From Pirellulaceae bacterium (GTDB lineage Bacteria; Planctomycetota; Planctomycetia; Pirellulales; Pirellulaceae), in contig JASMLW010000057.1 in the NCBI GenBank assembly GCA_030748485.1, positions 1 through 36,030 on the forward strand: a stretch of DNA of 36,030 nt, read 5' to 3'. The notes under the pieces are model-generated. The model worked only from the letters and a program-made list of their open reading frames with translations, made no database searches and was not told the DNA's origin. A program made the translations under genes and the position numbers. How positions within the stretch are numbered: position 1 is the first letter of the stretch; each line of letters opens with the position of its first letter. Of the stretch, positions 34,701 through 36,030 are shown one piece after another.

Positions 34701-35185
34701 ACGTCGTCCGCACAGGCGATGGTCGCGATTGGATCGATGGGGGCGCCGGAAACGACTCGCTATTCGGCGCAAGCGGCAACGACCACATCTTCGCTGGCCG
34801 CGGCAACGACATCGTGTTTGGCGGGGCGGGATGCGACTACATCGACGGCGGCGGCGGCCACGATCTGCTCTTCGGCGGCGCCGGAAACGATTACCTCAAC
34901 GGCGGCCGTGGCCATGACATTCTGATTGGCGGAAGAGGCCGCGACACGCTCTGCGGTGGTCGAGGGAATGATCTGCTAATCGGCGGGCAAACCGCCATCA
35001 ACTGGGAAACCGCGTCCAACCATTCCGCCCTGGACGCGGCGCTATCGGAGTGGGCCGCAGGCAACCTAGCCAACACGCTGGATCTACTCGGCCCCATTCT
35101 CGACGACAACGAAAGAGATCTTCTCTACGGGCAACAAGGTTGCGACTCATTCCTTGCTGGACTCGGCGATCAGGTTTGGCAGTGA
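28703..35185 (+). CDS. Giant surface/extracellular repeat protein with Ig-like, Calx-beta-like and RTX calcium-binding repeats
   Basis: This 2160-residue protein starts MIDYIRSLLGTRPSRR; AGGAG precedes ATG 28703. Residues ~13-40 are Arg-rich and end in LERLEDRRVLA, the planctomycete export-associated leader type. Residues ~60-800 are filamentous-adhesin-like beta-solenoid repeats (VNEGDFTLKSPATQS, GGSLINNGFIET) with a nearly identical internal duplication. Then come two Ig-like domains (~817-1022, LPSFSGTAEAGSTVDL, VTIDTIAPP), a Big/Calx-beta-like series (~1050-1720, repeatedly ending ITNDD/ISDDE/IFDDD), a PKD-like domain (~1723-1823, VNWGDQTTSL, GGIFDVSVTIEDG), and about twenty RTX-type GGxGxDxL nonapeptides (~1876-2100, GGAGNDYLNGGRGHDIL). 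The C-terminus ends DQVWQ. Probably a Ca2+-stabilised cell-surface adhesin or matrix protein. A His-rich stretch HIHKHHHH sits just before the RTX part. Confidence 0.92.
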   Translation: MIDYIRSLLGTRPSRRSSHRRNRRNRRRRLERLEDRRVLATIVWDGGGGGSAWSDGANWFDQTNSVNDVAPATGDDVVIAVSGPAYNVNLDINIATGQTVESLNSFTLNSADATFVDSGRTLTVDGASSILDGTVNLTNATVEGTGVFTNQSTVNAGTGSSFGANVSLVNEGDFTLKSPATQSAVVTINGSFTNSVGGDVLIQAIGGNQSSTARLVANAGLTNDGTITLDSVGQFQLTYISRLDVNGGSLINNGFIETLTMEESGAAGRQLNAEIDNRATGVIDVNSVVTLTNLKNGADHKNAGQINLNNGSMSISGIGSFENQGTGAISGRNLTLTGQGAGSGATLTNDGSIALAAGGLGVTGYAAIVNNGAINITGGNAAFGSYTSLTNTGDIDAGAGRTITFTGGSIVNQPGGTLDGLGVITLNSTTFDITTSSYGTGSSLAELNLNSSAVAGSGTFTNQSVLNMGNGSSFGAAVSLVNEGDFILRSPATQSSTGTVNGSFTNAVGGDVLIQAIGGNQSSTARLVANAGLTNDGTITLDSVGQFQLTYISRLDVNGGSLINNGVIETLIMEETGAPGRQLNAEIDNRATGVIDVNAAATNLKNGADHKNAGQINLNSGSMSITGISSFDNTGTVSGPFSLSAAGGVGSDSFVNTGTIDVGGVLSLSSFSDVTGTGTAGGDVTVVSSHVKPGLSPGIFNVSGSYTQTIGGGSLTIEIGGDSPGNGSGFHDQLNVVGAVTIASNMALNTSLFGGYTPVGGDSYVVINNAGTDPVVGTFNGLVEGAVISTNFHGSGETATITYQGGSDNNDVVINIVDNTPPAPPSDPDLDGGSDSGSSDTDAYTNVTLPSFSGTAEAGSTVDLFSNLAGALGTATAHAITGAWSIVSSVNLADSVHQITATATDAAGNTSASSNATSVTIDTIAPPVPGTPDLAAASDTGPSSIDDNTSDNTPTLSGGAEANAIVELFAGAASVGQTVSNGAWVLTTGSINDGNHLFTAVATDVAGNLSGSSTALAVVIDTVSPDVTVDLAVGQLDPASSSPINFAVAFTEPILGFDSADVTIGGSAGATTAAVTGAGSTYNVAVSGMTQGGSVTLDIGAGVANDLAGNLNAAASAIDNSVDYWDAVYDFSAATFAAAESDATFVSNVVEITRSGNTLIATNVDVALAGTTATPGIDFNSNPVTVAFALGETTKTVPIQIFGDDTVELDETVGLSFFNFSGTGQAGTSNASASMTITNDDTAEATIVANDPTAGEGGGDGQFTVSLSAVSDSDTVITYSIAGSADNSEDYSTLSGDITVPANQLSATVDVVALQDLLLENTETVDLTLSSAVGNPGISIGAANGALVNISDDESVSVEFLSTTSNLTESTISQLIQLRLTGAAGVALAPGVTVSADVIDSGAGSGISGVDYTAFGIRTANFGPGAAVGDIQTVALDVLDDAIVEPDEDVHLAIATVAGPGASVGTQIDHVVTIFDDDTITVEFSEASGGDAEADGANLPEISVTGEIQSGFSVQLDVAVTGGTATATDFAAPAMLNIPSGAYVATSFAIPQFTIADDSVVEPDESIVLGGIAGADTTVGQQDSFIYTILNDDALTVEFDQPAGSDLEAVGGNLPKLLVTGEVQTGYSVSIQVTASAGSATGGGLDYDDPTALAVSGSLSADAFSIPGFAIIDDPAAESDETIDLALAAGNTVIVGDANGDSTTEATTSYLIVDDDNQVNAPPQITSLSTDATFEDKGQIGEDVELLALFTDPDTGDTHTAVVNWGDQTTSLASVNSLTGIITATHQYQTGGIFDVSVTIEDGSGASDDDATLAVVQGVRLAQNGELQVVGTSRSDNIHIHKHHHHVKVKVRSGWSRPVWYSFAASEVSSLMVIGCDGNDRIHIAHGLNHPATVIAGAGHDLVISSGGDDSIDGGSGNDDIYTHGGRDTIVDASGRNRIWSGAGDDQVTTGSGNDWIWTAGGDDQINAGAGDNCVHGGRGSDDIITGAGDDFVHGGDGDDVVRTGDGRDWIDGGAGNDSLFGASGNDHIFAGRGNDIVFGGAGCDYIDGGGGHDLLFGGAGNDYLNGGRGHDILIGGRGRDTLCGGRGNDLLIGGQTAINWETASNHSALDAALSEWAAGNLANTLDLLGPILDDNERDLLYGQQGCDSFLAGLGDQVWQ
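29291..29463 (+). repeat. Internal duplication, copy A (giant protein)
   Basis: This segment recurs at 30227-30399, 936 bp (312 codons) downstream, with only about three base differences in 173 bp. The flanking repeat units (about 29120-29640) are less similar. The near-identity in DNA suggests recent duplication or gene conversion. Confidence 0.85.
30227..30399 (+). repeat. Internal duplication, copy B (giant protein)
   Basis: This is the second copy of the segment at 29291-29463, in the same frame. Differences seen include G to T in the CGG/CGT Arg codon, TTG to CTG and CTG to CTA; all are silent. Confidence 0.85.
34330..34990 (+). repeat. RTX-type nonapeptide repeat block
   Basis: About twenty in-frame Gly/Asp-rich 27-bp units encode GGxGxDxUx motifs (GGSGNDDIY, GGAGNDSLF, GGRGHDILI). 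In known RTX proteins these bind Ca2+ and fold as a parallel beta-roll outside the cell. Unusual substitutions such as GAGDNCVH and GGAGCDYID place Cys residues in the roll. Confidence 0.85.
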
Positions 35186-35344
35186 CGCGCCACTTCTAGG
35201 TCTCAACCACGCTCGAAATCGGCGGCGGAGTCCTCAGGCTCCGAGTCGACACGATCGCTGTAGTCGCTGGGATGCCCAGAGAGTTGAGCTAAACCACAGC
35301 GTACAGAGCCGTACAGAGCCAAGAGCTCGACGAGGAGCCCCTTC

Positions 35345-35878
35345 ATGCGACTTCGCCACGTCACGATTCTATTGATCGCCTGTCTACCCACAATTGCCGA
35401 CGGCACCGACAACCATTGGAACCAATTTCGCGGACCAAACGGCAATGGGCGGGCGGTTTCACAAGATCTGCCGATCGAGTTTACGGAAGCCAAGAACGTT
35501 CGCTGGAAGACGGCCATCCCCGGTGTCGGTTGGTCGTCGCCGGTCGTTTGGAAGAATCAGGTGTGGGTCACAACGGGTCGCCAAGGCGGCCGCCAGCTCT
35601 TCGCGATCTGCGCCGACGCTCAGAGCGGCGAACTAATCCACAACGTCAAAGTCTTCGACGTCGACGCGGCCACGCGGGAGTGGAACGCGGCGGCGCGCGG
35701 CGGCGCGAGAATGGAACGCGGCGGCGCGCGGCCACGCGAGAATGGAGCGTTGGTTGCAGCCGCGACGCCTGGTTCACCCGTGCTCAAGCACGGGCCTATG
35801 CCGCCTGCGGCGGATGGGGGCGTAAACGCCCCTGGTCGTGTGCGGCGGCGTCCTGCCTCCTTAGTCATTAGTCATTAG
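35345..35878 (+). pseudogene. PQQ-like beta-propeller protein, interrupted after ~107 residues
   Basis: The start at ATG 35345 is preceded by GAGGAG. A signal peptide (MRLRHVTILLIACLPTIADG) leads into NHWNQFRGPNGNGRAV, VRWKTAIPGVGWSSPVVW and VWVTTG, the typical start of planctomycete PQQ-binding-like (BamB-like) propeller proteins, which are usually 400 or more residues. After KVFDVD (about 35667) the frame enters a G+C-rich tandem repeat and palindrome cluster and encodes low-complexity Arg/Gly/Ala sequence (WNAAARGGARMERGG) to a stop at 35878. The propeller is thus cut short. Whether the rest of the gene resumes beyond the window edge is not visible. A 10-bp direct repeat GTACAGAGCC lies upstream at 35301-35320. 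Confidence 0.7.
35668..35749 (+). repeat. 31-bp tandem repeat breaking the PQQ-propeller gene
   Basis: Two full 31-bp units (35668-35698, 35699-35729) and a 20-bp partial third (35730-35749) begin GGCCACGCG or GGCGGCGCG and contain GARTGGAACG. The array begins exactly where the propeller homology stops. I recognise it only as an intergenic-type repeat. Confidence 0.75.
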
Positions 35879-35944
35879 TCGTTCGTCATTCCTTAGAGCG
35901 CATTTCAAAACCGATGTCTTGCCGTACGATGGCCTTCCAAGGCC
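35777..35944. repeat. Cluster of short palindromes with two-base centres
   Basis: CCCGTGCT-CA-AGCACGGG (35777-35794), GCCGC-CT-GCGGC (35800-35811), GGGGCGT-AA-ACGCCCC (35817-35832) and GGCCTT-CC-AAGGCC (35931-35944) all have perfectly paired arms around a two-base centre. TTAGTCA is repeated in tandem at 35861-35880. The remaining bases to the window end hold no gene I can see; GGAGG...CCTCC at 36003-36017 is another short inverted repeat. Confidence 0.75.
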
Positions 35945-36030
35945 GCTGCTGTGAACATGTTTATTTGGGCCCAGCACGGGCCTCTTGCATGATTCGGTAG
36001 ACGGAGGTATGGCCTCCATCAGGATATTGG

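Overview
The window looks like chromosomal DNA of a planctomycete, probably Pirellulaceae-like. This is inferred from gene content: a DUF1559-type prepilin-like protein, an ECF sigma factor directly followed by a membrane-anchored Ser/Thr kinase with a TPR-like C-terminal half, a giant surface protein beginning with an R-rich LERLEDRRVLA-type leader, a LamG/LTD/CotH mosaic protein and a PQQ-propeller protein. No rRNA, tRNA, CRISPR array or transposase was seen.

Layout. 1-4.8 kb: the left edge cuts a leftward WD40-like membrane protein; then rightward a prepilin-like protein and an acyl-CoA/acyl-lipid desaturase, and leftward an RtcB-type RNA ligase. 5.1-8.3 kb: a leftward molybdate operon, regulator (XRE HTH fused to a PBP-like sensor domain)-modA-modB-modC, tightly packed, with a candidate operator over the regulator's start codon. 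8.8-12.6 kb: a large secreted CotH-family mosaic protein. 12.7-16.9 kb: a leftward YtrA-type GntR repressor followed by two ABC ATPases and three ABC-2-like membrane proteins that arose by duplication; its promoter carries a perfect inverted repeat. 17.5-18.1 kb: a leftward parDE toxin-antitoxin pair with a promoter that predicts a leaderless mRNA. 18.3-24.1 kb: a rightward pst phosphate operon, pstS-pstC-pstA-pstB1-pstB2-phoU, preceded by a Pho-box-like triple direct repeat. 24.1-28.4 kb: a 49-residue protein, the large kinase and its sigma factor, all leftward. 28.7-35.2 kb: a 2160-residue repeat protein with internal duplication, Ig-like, Calx-beta-like, PKD-like and RTX-type calcium-binding repeats. 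35.3 kb to the end: the first ~107 codons of a PQQ-propeller protein, broken by a cluster of tandem and palindromic repeats.

The most striking system is the pst operon. It has two adjacent pstB genes whose ATPase motifs are degenerate in complementary ways: PstB1 keeps LSGGQ but has lost the Q-loop Gln and the switch His, while PstB2 keeps Walker A, Q-loop, Walker B and switch His but has lost LSGGQ. Together they would form one consensus and one degenerate ATP site, as in asymmetric heterodimeric ABC exporters. This would be unusual for a phosphate importer. In addition, its PstA carries a ~140-residue soluble N-terminal extension. Other unexplained signals are an orphan rho-independent terminator at 17.46-17.49 kb, tandem 13-bp palindromes in the gntR leader, and the repeat cluster that breaks the last gene.
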